A DNA stretch of 64,000 bases from assembly GCA_028583415.1 (NCBI GenBank), contig CM053273.1:91610676-91674675 (forward strand). The letters run 5' to 3'. Origin of the DNA: Protea cynaroides (Eukaryota; Streptophyta; Magnoliopsida; Proteales; Proteaceae). How positions within the stretch are numbered: the first letter of the stretch is position 1; each line of letters begins with the position of its first letter. Of the stretch, positions 24,284-36,600 are shown one piece after another. The notes beneath the pieces are model-generated. The model did not search any database, had not been told where the DNA came from, and saw nothing but the letters and a program-made list of their open reading frames with translations. Position numbers and translations under genes: made by a program.

Positions 24284-26591
24284 TCAGCCATTTCCATTTC
24301 CATTTCCAACTCAGCTTTTCCCCTCCTCTTGTTGTATCCAAATTCAACAGTTTTATAGCATCCCTTTGAATTTATTCTTCTATAAATAGAAAGCCTTTAA
24401 TCATGTGGGTGCTTTTCTCAACTTAAATATTTCCATTTTGTCAAATATGATCCTCTCAGGTATTGTGAATCATCACCATACAATTGTCCTTTTTACCAAG
24501 TAAAAAGGGCATTTTGGGAAACAAAAAAAAAACAATTATATAATGATGAAATCACGGGAAGTGGTCGACGTACAGGGAGAGGGTCTAGCCTCTAATGCAA
24601 AGGCCAAAGGGATGTGTTGTGGAACAGGAACACACAAGGTGGGAAAATCTTTTTGTTTTGTGTCAGACTCATGGCTCGCTGATGTAGTTCACAATATAAT
24701 TGATAAGTCAATAAGAAAAATGAGAAAGTGATTTTATAAGAAAAAATGAAGACAAGAACAAGGTAACAAGGGTCGTATGGGGATCACTCAACCCAAGGAT
24801 CTTTTGAGAACTCTCTCAACCCAAGTATAGGATTCTCTCAACCCAAGTGTGGGACTCTCTTACCTAAAGAAGACCTCAAACTCACTCAAGGGGAACACTC
24901 CCAATAGCATAAACTTACAAACAATTCACTATCCTCTTAAAAGCACATATTACACATATATAAAGAGAATGAAACATTAGAAGTAGCTTGGGAAAAGAAA
25001 AGAAGCATTCATGTAGAGACATTGGAAAGAAGACACCAAATGGGAGGGCATTAAATGAGAAAATTAAATGGAAAAGAGGGAAGTAGGGAGTTGAAAATGA
25101 AAAGAAAGAGATGTTGGGAAAGAGGCAATGGGAGGACATTAAATGAAAGGACTTTAAATGGAGAAGAGGCAAGTTGGGAGTTGGAAATGAAAATAATGAG
25201 ATGTTGGAAAAAATGATAAAATTATGAGAAATGATGGGAAGGGTAACGGAGGAGGAATGATCATTAAGTGACCATTAGATGACCATTAGTAGCTAGGGTA
25301 ATAGATAAGCTACATCACTCATCATAGCTCTTGAAATTTCAAATTAATATGTGAATCTGAATTCAGATTTTCAACTACCATTTACATCTTTAGCGAAGAG
25401 ATATGTTGTGGAAAATGCAAGGAGGGAAAATCTTTTTGTTTTGTCCATATGAGGCCCATGGCTCCTCATAGCTTTTGAAATATCAAAAATTCTTTTTCTT
25501 TTTTAAACTATTTGAAATATTTTAGAATTAATTAATGAGGATAGATCCACATTGTAAATGAGATTGAAATCCTGTGGTCTTATACATGGAGAGTCTCTCT
25601 ATTTATTAGTTCAAACTTTTGAGTTAGAAACTTGACATGGTATCAGAATTCTAGATTCCTTCTCATAATAATCCTAAAAAAAAATGTAAAAAAAAAGAAA
25701 AAAAAAAAAAACTATGATCACCAAAGATGGATGATCACCAAATAAAACAAGGACTAGATGTAAAGAGTTTTCAGGTGGAATTAGGTTTTGCCATGTGGCA
25801 GATCAGACATGATTGTGATTTGTAAACTGGTGGTCTCTAGGTCTCTCCTAATTGGAGTTGAGCAAGTGGCAAGATCAACTAGTGAAAAATTAAGGACCGT
25901 GGATCGGATAGAGTGTGCACAAAAAAAAAAAAAAAAAAAAAGGCATTGAAAACACAGGATACATGGATAGAGGGGATATTGAGTCTGAATTATGGAAAAA
26001 TGGCTTAAAGCTGTAAATTCCAGGTTCAGAAAACGACATTATGTAATGATGACTAGTAACAGGTACACATCAGCCTAGAAGTGGCTGCCTGTGGAACCTA
26101 TTCAGCAATGAAAACACAATACTCGCTACATTTTTTTTCTAGGTTCATAGAAGTATATCCCATCATGATTATTAATAGGGATTTTGGTTTGACATCCGAT
26201 AATGATTATTAAGGAGGTCATAATCGTGTCGGCACCTCAACCTAAACCCAAAATGGAACAACTAAAACCCACACAGCAGAATCAAACTACCATTTGGTTT
26301 GTCAGCGCATGCATAGTAAAACCTGAAAACTGTCTAGACATGCAGCAGCTTCAAAGAGCAGAAATTTCTTAAATTTTATGCATCAAATTCTATAAATTTA
26401 TTAGCAAGGATGAACACTGCATGTATTACATCATCAACTTTTGCAACAGTAGAACTAAAAGACTAAAAAAAAAAAAATTATTTCTGAAATAGATTGGTAA
26501 GGAATAACAGAGGGCATACTAATGGAGAAACAGGGTTACACATAAGAAGACTTGACAGGCAAATGAAAAGTAAGGAAATCTTTTTGCCCTC
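24284..26591. other. Intergenic region between convergent CslG and SIP1 genes
   Basis: This holds the 3' ends of two convergent genes and no further gene. An LTR-like remnant with a tRNA-Met primer site is at 25404-25637. A sequence related to the start of that LTR occurs at about 24615-24680. A-rich tracts are near 25675-25710 and 25921-25940. Confidence 0.6.
25404..25637 (+). mobile_element. LTR remnant (solo or truncated) followed by tRNA-Met primer-binding site
   Basis: The segment starts TGTTGTGG and ends ACTTGACA, giving TG...CA ends over 234 bp. It is followed at once by TGGTATCAGAATTC, the usual plant LTR-element primer site matching initiator tRNA-Met. No gag-pol follows: within about 40 bp the sequence becomes A-rich and unrelated. 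It is probably the 5' LTR and leader of a deleted copia-like element. No paired 3' LTR was found. Confidence 0.5.
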
Positions 26592-26819
26592 TCATGCTTT
26601 CTTCTGCTTGACTGGTGGAGGGAAAATAAAACGGAACACCGAAGCCGCCAAAATTGCTCCTATAAAGGGGAAAATCCAGTAAACATAGAACTGCTCCCAT
26701 GTATTGTGGCGGTTGTTCACATAAGCCCACCCAAATGCCTGCATCACATAATACCATTGCTGTATTTATATCGAGCTGGGTTTCTTCCAAAATCAGAATA
26801 TAAAGAAGCATTACAACAG

Positions 26820-26850
<31 letters not shown>

Positions 26851-29107
26851 CAGTTTGTGAACTAAGCAATGTTTATGGTGATGCTTTACATAAAAAAAAA
26901 AAAAAAAGAGAGAGAGAATAAGTCTATGGTGATGCAGTAGGGTAGATAAATGTCTCATTATTGTTAAGGGAAAATCTCCCTTTCATATTCCTGTTCTGGT
27001 CCAGCATTTTGAGCCAAGAGAACAGTTGGTTTCGGAGATCTGACCATTATTTAGTTGTACATCTTATGGATTTGCACAGTGACAAATCTGAAACTAAAAT
27101 TTAACCAAATACCCTCCTAGTATATCCATGTACCCATTTACCAAAAAAATAAAAAATCCATGTACCCTTGTATTTTGCAGCCATCTGTGTTTTGTCCATG
27201 CACCCTCCCGTAGTCGTCAGATTTTCAAAGCTTTAGCAACTTGACGAACTCCTTTAGAGTTGATTCTTGATATGAAGGCTATGGACCTTAAGGTCTACCC
27301 ATCCACAAAATTTGGATTCCATCCAACTGCCACATGACAAATATTTAAGCCGTTCTAATGAACTTAGCAGAATGGCACTCATCAGAATAGTCCTTTCGAA
27401 AATGTTTGCCCATTTGTTTGACACTGACCATAACTTCTCAAGATCCAACAGTCACAAAAATTAGGCCTAACCTCTCTACCCAATGGGATAAAGTCCAAAA
27501 AAAATCAGAAACGAACTGCTTTGGACAGCATCGCGTAGTTGATGAGCATATATTCCAATAATGTCTGTAAGTCAACATTTGATATTGTCATAAATATTTG
27601 ACAGTTGTTAGGATGACACTACTGGAATCTAACAGCTGTTCATTTGGAAATCCTAGTTCATCTTGGTTGGGTACATGTATTGCAATAGTGAAGATAAGTT
27701 GCTACAGTTTCCGTTCATTCCTCTTGAAGATATGCTATTCATTTGGCCTGAGTCACCTTTACTAATAGACGAACTAGACCTGCTATAGGATGGGCAACCC
27801 AGTTTCCAGTAACGATAGCATCAAAAGAATTTGTCTTTCATCTTCCTTCCTGAAAGCACATTTTTCTTACTAATTAATAAACAAAGTGATAACGGGCAAT
27901 CAAAATTACAATTGGCAATAATGATGCTCCGTTAAGACAAAGAGGAATCAATAAATTTGTCCTATTTTATTAACACAGAATTCAGAATGGTGTGCAATAA
28001 ATATCAAACATGCAACTAAAACTGAAACAAATCATGATTCAGCAGAAGAACACAACGGCTGGAGTATAACAGGGTCAGTCCCAAGCAGCATTCAAGGACT
28101 GTCCAGTCCAATTGGTAAATAGAGCCATTCGCTTTTAAAGGAGTGAATGGAAACCGATTAAAAGGGCTTACTTACATTGGCAGGATTCATGGATGGCCCA
28201 GTGTAACTAGATCCTGCAACAACCAATGCAACCGTCGACATGGCAATCATCCAAACCTTTAAAAGCGGGTTGCTCGGGCCCCTGACTACTATGCATAAAA
28301 CGGCGAAACTGATGATGAAGGTCAAGACCCCTTCAGCGATGGCCCCAGTGTGCAAGTCGACTTTCAGTGAAGGCCCACCAAGCATGTGTTTGTACTCCGG
28401 CGGCATCACTTCCATAATTGCCAAGGCACCGCCCACTGCCCCAATTGCCTGTTCACATTAAGCAGATGGGTAAGAGAACTTTTATTTTTGAAATTTTCAT
28501 CATTTTAAATCTTTTCTGCTCGACGTGAATTTGCAAATTTGCGCCCAAAATTATGAAATATATTTGTTTTGTGACAAGTAAAAAATAAAATAAGCTTGAT
28601 TTTTTCTCTCTGAAGTAGAGCAAAGGGAATTAATTCAAAAGAAGAGGAATCAAACTCCAATAAACACATGGAAGGTCCAAGTGATTTGATGTTATGAAGG
28701 ACAAAATATCAAATCCCAAACCGCAATTATCCATCCAGGACAGGCTCAGGGGAAGCAAAAGAAGCAGCAACAATAAAAGAGCGGGAAAGACAAGAGAAAA
28801 GCACAAGTAAAACCTGAGCAGGGAAGCGGAAGGCCATGGAGATGAGGTTGCTATTGCCGATGCCGGCGGCGTAGAAGGAAGCGGTACCAGTGGGATTGAA
28901 GCTGGCTCCACCCATGACGCTGCCAAGCAAGGTGAAGACCAAGACGAGGAAGGCGACGAGGCTGATGGTAATAACGAGGGCACTCGCCATGCTTTGGAAT
29001 CCCAACGCCTTCTGGATAATGGAGGTGGAGATCCGAAGCGTGGACGCACAGAACACCCACATAGAAGTCAACACTCCATCACCGATTGCTGCCTTGACCA
29101 CATCCAT
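26592..29107 (-). CDS. SIP1-1: Aquaporin SIP1 (small basic intrinsic protein), complete
   Basis: This aquaporin-superfamily channel belongs to the plant SIP group, which is usually found in the ER membrane. Three minus-strand exons, 28814-29107, 28176-28448 and 26592-26738, encode 237 residues, the usual SIP1 length. The start MDVVKAAIGDG matches the SIP1 N-terminus; an upstream in-frame Met at 29141-29143 would add 12 residues not usual for the family. The first pore motif is NPT (SFNPTGTASFYAAG), as is characteristic of SIP1, while the second is canonical NPA (SMNPAN, spanning the exon 2-3 border). The short basic tail (PPVKQKKA) fits SIP retention in the ER. Six membrane helices are expected. 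Intron 2 is 1.4 kb and contains A/T homopolymers. Confidence 0.93.
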
Positions 29108-29914
29108 CCCTTCCAGCTGCTTTCTCCGGCTCCTCCTTCCCAAGTAATTTATGAATTTGTATTCTTCTTCTTCTTATTATTATGCCGAAGAAAATTGATT
29201 GATTAGTCTAAGAGAAACAAGAAAGAGCAAGGGAGATGATGAACCCTCTGAGCCACTTTGCCTTTGGTTTTGCAGACTAAGCTTCACCAAGACTGAGCAG
29301 AGAGAAGGCAGAGACACCGAAAGAGAGTTTGTCGGAGTCTTCTCTTTCCGTCTCTCTTGTTTCTGGTGTGAAAGACCTACCCCTTTCAAGCATAGGATCA
29401 GAATCAGAGAGCAGATGATCCTGAGAAAGGCAAGTCACTCTCAGCCTCCGTGTGCGTACGCAACCTCCGAAGGACCGCCTCCCGACCACACCCTTTGTAT
29501 TGAGAAATATGTTGGTGCTTTGTATGACTAAAAATCTTTGAAGGGCAGGTGAAGTCGTACCCTCGTGGTCCAAGGCCCCACCCGCCGGCTAAATGGAAAA
29601 TGGAATGGGAGAAAAGATCCGCAAAAAAAAAAAAAAAAAAAAAAAAAGAGAGTAACCTCTTTTTTTTAATCGCCACTAGGTTTAGTGAAGTAATTCACTT
29701 TCATTATGACATATTTACCCTCTCAAATGCCCCCTCTCAGGCAATGGATGCTGCTTGTACATTCTGATCTACATCGTCATTAATGTTTCTACAGTTAATT
29801 TCGATTAAAACTAATGATTTATATTGATGGCATCATCTCTTGTTCCTCAGTAGAATCCTATGGTCTCAATCTTACCGGTTGCCAAAAACCCGACATATCA
29901 ACTCGTATTCCTCT

Positions 29915-29945
<31 letters not shown>

Positions 29946-30697
29946 GAGGAAATACCTTTGCAGATGCGGCCCTCGTCAATGATCACAAAACAGAGGGGTG
30001 CAAGAGCATATCCGCTATGTGATAAACCACACCATGCCTCAAAGTCAGTGACAAATCCTGGTTTATAAAGGCCAAGAGAACACTTTGGTAAGATACAAGT
30101 ATAAACCTTCACTTGAAACATCTGTCTTAGAATTCCTTTATTCTAATGGTGTTTTGAGTTTTCTACTGTTTTTTTTCTTTTACAAATTTTATCAGTTAGT
30201 TTGCTGTGTGGATTCTGATTTGGACATGATCAAGTGATCACAGGTCCTAGGTCCAACTCCCCTTTATTCACTTTGTCCTTGTTACCTACATATTATCTCA
30301 TCTTGGGAGACCATGTTTGGACTCTTAATAGCAATAGAATGAAAGGACGATCTATGGCCAAATCATCTATCGCTGTGCTGTGGGTGTTCACGCCAATACA
30401 TTTAGTGCTTCTGTCTGTAACTGCATTTGCATGGGTGATTTGATTTTCCCTAATCTGAACCATGGAACTTTAGACTTACAAAGATAGAGGAGAGGCCTGG
30501 GTGGGGGAGAAGGAGGGGAGAGGGGAAGCCCGTCTGCAAGAAATAGGAATTTGGAATGGTTTGTGTAAATGTGAAACTCCTATATATATTATCCTCAATA
30601 TAATGAGTAATAGGAATGACAGAATAAGAATAATGTTCACCCATGTAGTGTCATAGAAGATTACCCATAATGGTATTACTCTATTTATTTATCAAAA

Positions 30698-30699
<2 letters not shown>

Positions 30700-30757
<58 letters not shown>
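30700..30757. repeat. (AAT)n microsatellite
   Basis: About 19 AAT units run in tandem. On the minus strand they create a poly-leucine open frame that is not a gene. Confidence 0.95.
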
Positions 30758-30759
<2 letters not shown>

Positions 30760-30869
30760 TAAAATTTACGTCCAATCGGCGATCACACACTCGTGCCCAA
30801 GAACTTCTTTCTAATAAATCTCTTTCCATTTTTAATTGGTTAAATAAATAGTGTTTTTTCGTCCTTGAA

Positions 30870-31007
30870 CATTCATTCATTCATTCATTCATTCATTCTA
30901 CACACTTGAAATTGAAGAGTTGAACCATGGTTATTTGAACCATTCATTCATTCATTCATTCTACACACTTGAAGTTGAAGAGTCGAACCATGGTTATTTG
31001 AACCATG
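30870..31007. repeat. Tandem duplication containing ATTC arrays
   Basis: Two copies of about 70 bp each consist of an (ATTC)n run, CTACACACTTGAA, TTGAAGAGT and CCATGGTTATTTGAACCAT. They differ by a few bases and in ATTC copy number. Confidence 0.85.
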
Positions 31008-32152
31008 TGCTTCTTTGTATAATCCCTTTTATAGTTTTAAATTCTACCCAAAAAATAAATAAATAAATAAAATAAAAAAATTGAAGAGACTCAGAATCCA
31101 CTGAAATGAAAATGATCGTTTTCCATTTGATGCCCCGGCCCGTTCGCTTGAATTCAAAATTTCCAGGGAATGCTTGATCCATGATCCAGTCTTTTAACGG
31201 TTCTGATTGGTGAATAGAAAAACTGCCAAAACTGTATGGAAAATTTATAATTATTCTTCTTGATCAATCGGGGTATAGAATGCCCAAAATATTGGTATGG
31301 TTAAAACACGTGTCAGTAAAAGCCTCAAACACCAAAACCCCTCTGTTTTATGAGGTTGAGGACGACATAATATTAATACTAATACTAACACTAACACTAA
31401 CCCTAACACTATGATCATATTAAATTAAAAATAATTGTGATTTCGTGATCGTTTTCTCTCCAATCTCCGTATGTAGGTATAGCGGTTATTGGTAGCTAAT
31501 GGATTTGCAGAGGACCGGCGTAGTGGAAACGTAGGATGACCGGCGTTACAACTTACATTGATAGGAGATAGAGACGTGCCGTGTAATTCATATTTTTTTT
31601 TTTTTTTTTTTTTCTTTTATAAGATTACATGTACGTGGGACGGACGACAACGGGCGTACGTTGTAATCTATTCCACATAAAAAAAAATATAAAAAAAAAT
31701 GAAAAAAGAAAAAGATAATATTCTGTGTGCAACTGTTTGTTTTCTCCGTCCAATTAAATAACATTGTGGACAGCCGGCCGTTCAGAGTTCTTTTTTTTTA
31801 AGGTTTTGGGTGTTAGGTGGCCAAACAGCCCACACCAAGATGGTATTGGGCGTCCAACGGGGACTGAGGAAGATGAGGAATTGTGGAGAAATTGGGCTTA
31901 TACAATGGATGGGGGTAGGAATAGGACTTTGGAGTGAACATGATTCTAATACTCATGTCAATGTTCATTGACCTGCCTGCAGCTGTCATTGTGTTGTGGG
32001 CTTTAGCTGATAGGACTTACGAGGAAGGAAGCAAAAAATAAGTGAGAGCAAGTTTGGAAACTTGAGGCTACTTCAATGTCTAAGTTAAAATCAAATATAA
32101 GCAATTATAGAGTTCGGTACGAAAAATACAAACTCTGAGTAGTGGGCTTAAT

Positions 32153-32440
32153 AGCAACTTTTTTTTTTTTTTTTTTTTCCTTTTTTGGTAAAATAGAAAT
32201 TGTTGAAAGAAAATAGATCGGGTTACAGTCGAGGCATCCATCATACAAAGATTAAGAAACTAAGGAATGGAGTTTGCCAAAATAGTCATCCCCAAACATG
32301 ATTCGACCTTCTCAGCCAAGGAGTGAGCCACTTTCTTGACCTCCCTTGGAATAAGAGTAAGCCATTTTGTTGACCTCTCTTGGAATAAAAACAAACTTGC
32401 AAATATTACTTTGAGAAGCTAAAGAATTATGTCATCTCGA
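32153..32440 (-). mobile_element. LINE 3' end relic with poly(A) tail and internal duplication
   Basis: The T-tract at about 32158-32178 is the poly(A) tail of a minus-strand element. Upstream on that strand lies RNase H-like coding sequence (IPREVKKVAHSLAEKVES). The IPREV segment is duplicated in tandem, giving IPREVNKMA just before it in another frame. The copy is 5'-truncated and frame-broken. Confidence 0.6.
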
Positions 32441-32662
32441 ATGGGTTGGGTAAGCAAATCACAAGGAGAATAAGGAGTGTATCCATTCTACTCAATCCTA
32501 TTTAATACCTCAATGCATTACTACTCTTGTTTTCATCGTACCCAAACTTGTTGAAGATGGTTTCGATTTCAACCAGGGTTCGTTAAATCGATATTAGATC
32601 TGTCGATTTATATCCCCAGTTTGGGATGCAATAAATCTATATCTGATCCTATTTTAATATTA

Positions 32663-33376
32663 GAAAAACTTTCACACACTTCTCCTGAACTTTGACTTAA
32701 AAGCAACCACCCTCTACTTTGATAATAATTGCAATTGCATCCCACTCTCTTAAGATGATTAATGGAATTTATAAAATGATCTATTTATCTTTCTATTATT
32801 AACACCCATTTTAGCCTGTCTCTATCTTCTTGAAGTGGGAGTGAGAGTGGGAGTGGGAGTGGGAGAAAATATTAATATTGTGATCTTCTCCAATTAGCCC
32901 TTGTTGGTTTTTTCATCAAAAGAAAACCTGGTTTTTTCATTTGTTAATTAAACAATCCCTCTCCAAGCAATGGAATCCCTCGTCAAAAGCTCTGCCAAGA
33001 TGGTCGTTGGACTCCGAACTTCACCATCTTCTCTTGTCGCCAAGCACTGGAATGTTCAATGTTCAAGATAGGAGAGGAGACTGAGTAGAAGAGAGATGAG
33101 GGTAAAATCTCCACCTCTTTCCTCCATTTCGATCAAGAAAACGGAAAAACCTATCTCCTCTTATGTTAAAAAATAAAAGAGTAAATTGGTAAATTTATAT
33201 GCGTCTAAAGGTATTTTTTATATAAATAAATTATTTTTGAAGACACATCAGCATTTAAGGGACATGATTTGTATGACACATACTTAACAAATAAGAGAAG
33301 CTTGAGACATTAATGTCGAAATTAGGGGTGATAACCTTTAAAGCAAAGTTCAGGAAATGGAGATAAAATTTTCTCC
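32663..33376. mobile_element. 714-bp non-autonomous TIR element with 8-bp target duplication
   Basis: The two ends form diverged terminal inverted repeats of about 50 bp, sharing TCCTGAACTTTG, TTAAA and CACCC in mirrored positions. TAATATTA flanks both ends (32655-32662 and 33377-33384). An 8-base duplication suggests a hAT relative, and a 9-base reading would suggest Mutator. A related left end lies at 43725-43890. No transposase frame is present. Confidence 0.65.
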
Positions 33377-33660
33377 TAATATTATTATATACCATATCAA
33401 TCACGTGTCAACTTCGCATTGGGGTTTTCCACTGATTCGGACATAGCGGACACTGTGTCGAAGTTCGAAGGTTTTGATGCGAAAATGGCACATGTGAAAA
33501 TTGACACCCAGCCAGACCAAACAGGTCGAAGGGTTTTTTTCGTAAAAGCGCTCTTGTTTGGTTTCTCACGGTCCCAGTTCGTGGACACTGGTGGTGTTAA
33601 TTGCAGCGACAGCAGCAACGGAGCAGCAACGGAGCTTCGGAGGTGGGCGACGGGATCATC

Positions 33661-36600
33661 ATGCATGGTTTCTTCCATGCCAACCGTTGCAGAAGCAGAC
33701 ACGTTCACAGCAGCTCGTCCTTACTCTTCCTAAGATGGGAACGAATGGGCGATCCCCAAACCAAATTGAACAGAAAGGCAAGCCGATCTCTGCTGAGGCC
33801 GGAAAGAGGTACCAACAAGAAGAACCCATCTACCATTTCGGATGCAGAAGTTGTGCGATGGAACATGGCCATCAGCGAGCACATGCGCCGCGGCCGCTGC
33901 GACTTGGCTCTCCATCACTTCCAGACCATGCCCCGGCGAACATCCGTCTCTTGGAACGCCATGATTTCTGGGTACCTCATGAACGATAGATTCGACCTTG
34001 CCCGTCAATTCTTCGATAGGACGCCCGATAGAGACATTGTTTCTTGGAACGTAATGCTCGGTGGATATGTGCGGAATCGTAACCTCAGTGCTGCTCGTGC
34101 ACTGTTCGATAGGATGCCTAAAAAAGATGTTGTGTCATGGAATACCATGTTATCGGGTTATGCTCAGGGTGGCTATGTGGAGGAAGCTAGGGAGGTCTTC
34201 GATCGGATGCCAGACAAGAATTCAATATCGTGGAATGGGATACTTTCTGCCTATATACAGAATGGACGGATTGAGTCTGCTCGTCAGCTCTTTGACTCCA
34301 AATCAGATTGGGAGACAGTTTCCTGGAATTCCATGATGGCAGGGTATCTACGGAAGAAGAGATTGGTTGATGCTCGATACCTTTTTGATAGAATGCCTGA
34401 GAGAGATGAAGTTTCTTGGAATACCATGATCACTGGTTATGCCCAAAATGGGGAATTACTGGAAGCACAGAAGTTGTTTGAAGATTCTCCAGTACGGGAT
34501 GTGTTTACTTGGACAGCTATGGTGTCTGGGTATGTACAGAATGGAATGTTGATGGAAGCCAGAAGAATCTTCGATGAAATGTCTGACAAGAATTCTGTTT
34601 CATGGAATGCAATGATTGCGGGTTACTCGCAGTCTAGGAAAATGGACCTGGCAAGGGAATTGTTTGATGCAATGCCTTGCCGGAATATTAGTTCTTGGAA
34701 TACTATGATAACTGGATATGCACAGAATGGAGAGATTGATCGTGCTTGGAGTCTGTTTAATGAGATGCCTCGACGTGATTCAATCTCATGGGCAGCTATT
34801 ATTGCTGGGTACGCTCAGAGTGGTCACAGTGAAGAGGCGCTGCGCCTCTTCATAGAAATGAAGAGGGATGGAGAAAGAATGAATAGATCTACTTTTACCT
34901 GTTGCCTGAGCACTTGTGCAGATATTGCAGCTCTGGAATTAGGTAAGCAAGTGCATGGGCGGCTTGTCAAGGCAGGGTATGAGACAGGTTGCTATGTGGG
35001 GAATGCACTTCTTGCCATGTATTGCAAATGTGGGAGCATAGATGAAGCATACAATGTGTTCATAGAGATGCCAGACAAGGATGTGGTCACATGGAACACG
35101 ATGATCACCGGTTATGCCAAGCATGGGTATGGTAGGGAAGCTCTTGAAGTTTTTGAATCAATGAAGAAGACGGGTATTGGACCAGATGATGTCACCATGG
35201 TATTCATTTTTACTTATTTTTGCTTTCTAATTGTAGGCTTGTGGATGTTAATATAGGTACTGTATGGATGAGAGTTCCACCCTATGTTTTAAATAATGTG
35301 TGAGACTAGGTTCTATGCATGTCATGGATATGACAGGGACAGCATGGGAAGGGCATTTACTTTAAAAATTGAAGGTTCCAACTTGAGTACAACACCCACC
35401 TTGAAGTATCTGGGTAGAGGTGTGAATCTCTAGTGGATAAAACACTCATTTTTCTTCTCTTTGTCCTCCTCTTCTGTGTGTGCGTAAAAGATTGCATTCT
35501 ATTACTCAATAACGTGCAGTATAAATATATTTTTTATTGGAAGGAGGTAAATAAACGGAATGAAGAGTTAGAGATGGATGTAATGCCTCAATCAATCAGA
35601 TCAGAGGACTTTGATCTTATATTTATAGAGAGATTACAAAAGAATAACTCATATGTAACTTACAAAAGAATAAAAGAATAGCAGACTAACAATATAACAG
35701 ACTAACAATATAACAAGCTGTCTAACAAACTAACAAACTCAATAGCTGGACACAGATCAAGTAACTGCCGAATGCTCTGGAAGGTCTCCTGATGATTCTC
35801 CAATATCCCCCGTCAAACTGAGCGACGGTTTAGACCGGATGCCCAGTTTGAAACAGATAGCCTGAAAAGGTTGTCGTCCTAGTGGCTTAGTAAAAAAAAC
35901 AGCTAGTTGGTGATTGGAAGATATGAACCGGGTTTGAAGAAGCCCAAGAGCTACTTTCTCGCGAACAAAATGGTAATCCAACTCAATATGCTTAGTTCTC
36001 GCATGGAAGACAGGATTGATAGTCATATGAAGTGCGCCTATATTGTCACAGTAAAGCATAGCAGGTTCTGACCGTGAGACACCAAGGTCACGGAGTAAGA
36101 AAGACAACCATGTAATTTCAGCAGTTGTTGATGCCATGGCCCGATACTCGGCTTCTGTACTAAATCGAGCCACTGTTGGTTGTTTCTTAGCACTCCAAGA
36201 GATAAGATTTGAGCCCAAGAAAGTGCAAAAACCTGTTGTGGATCGCCTTGAAACATGGCACCCTGCCTAGTCTGAGTCAGAGTAGGCAACCAGATCAAAA
36301 GAACTTAGTCGATTGATGGTGATACCATGCTGTATTGTACCACTTACATATCTGAGTATGCGTTTGAGTAGTTGAAAATGCCTCATTGTTGGAGTATGCA
36401 TGTATTGACATACATGATTCACCGCATATGAAAGATCAGGGCGAGTGAATGTGAGATACTGTAATGCTCCAACCAAACTGCGGTACTTAGTTGCATCTGT
36501 GTTTATGTCTCTTGAGGTTTCATCACAGAACTGATTGGTAGCCATAGGTGTTGATAAAGGTTTGAGAGCTGAAAAATGGGCACGTTAAAGAACATCTGCT

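Larger units (their letters stand above)
29108..33660. other. Intergenic region between divergent SIP1 and PPR genes
   Basis: This 4.5 kb region contains the 5' flanks of both genes. Simple repeats are (TA)n near 29920-29944 and (AAT)n at 30700-30757. There is a tandem duplication around 30870-31007, a LINE relic (32153-32440) and a TIR element (32663-33376) close to the PPR promoter. No gene was recognised. Confidence 0.6.

Noticed and set aside
26536..26958. 140-aa minus-strand open frame overlapping SIP1 exon 3
   Set aside because: It is out of frame with the aquaporin exon and runs through a homopolymer (poly-Phe). The spliced frame gives the correct SIP1 C-terminus.
31373..31412. Telomere-like run of CTAACA and CTAACCCTAACA units
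   Set aside because: Units vary between CTAATA, CTAACA and CTAACC, and none is the plant telomere unit CCCTAAA in tandem. It is more likely simple-sequence drift.
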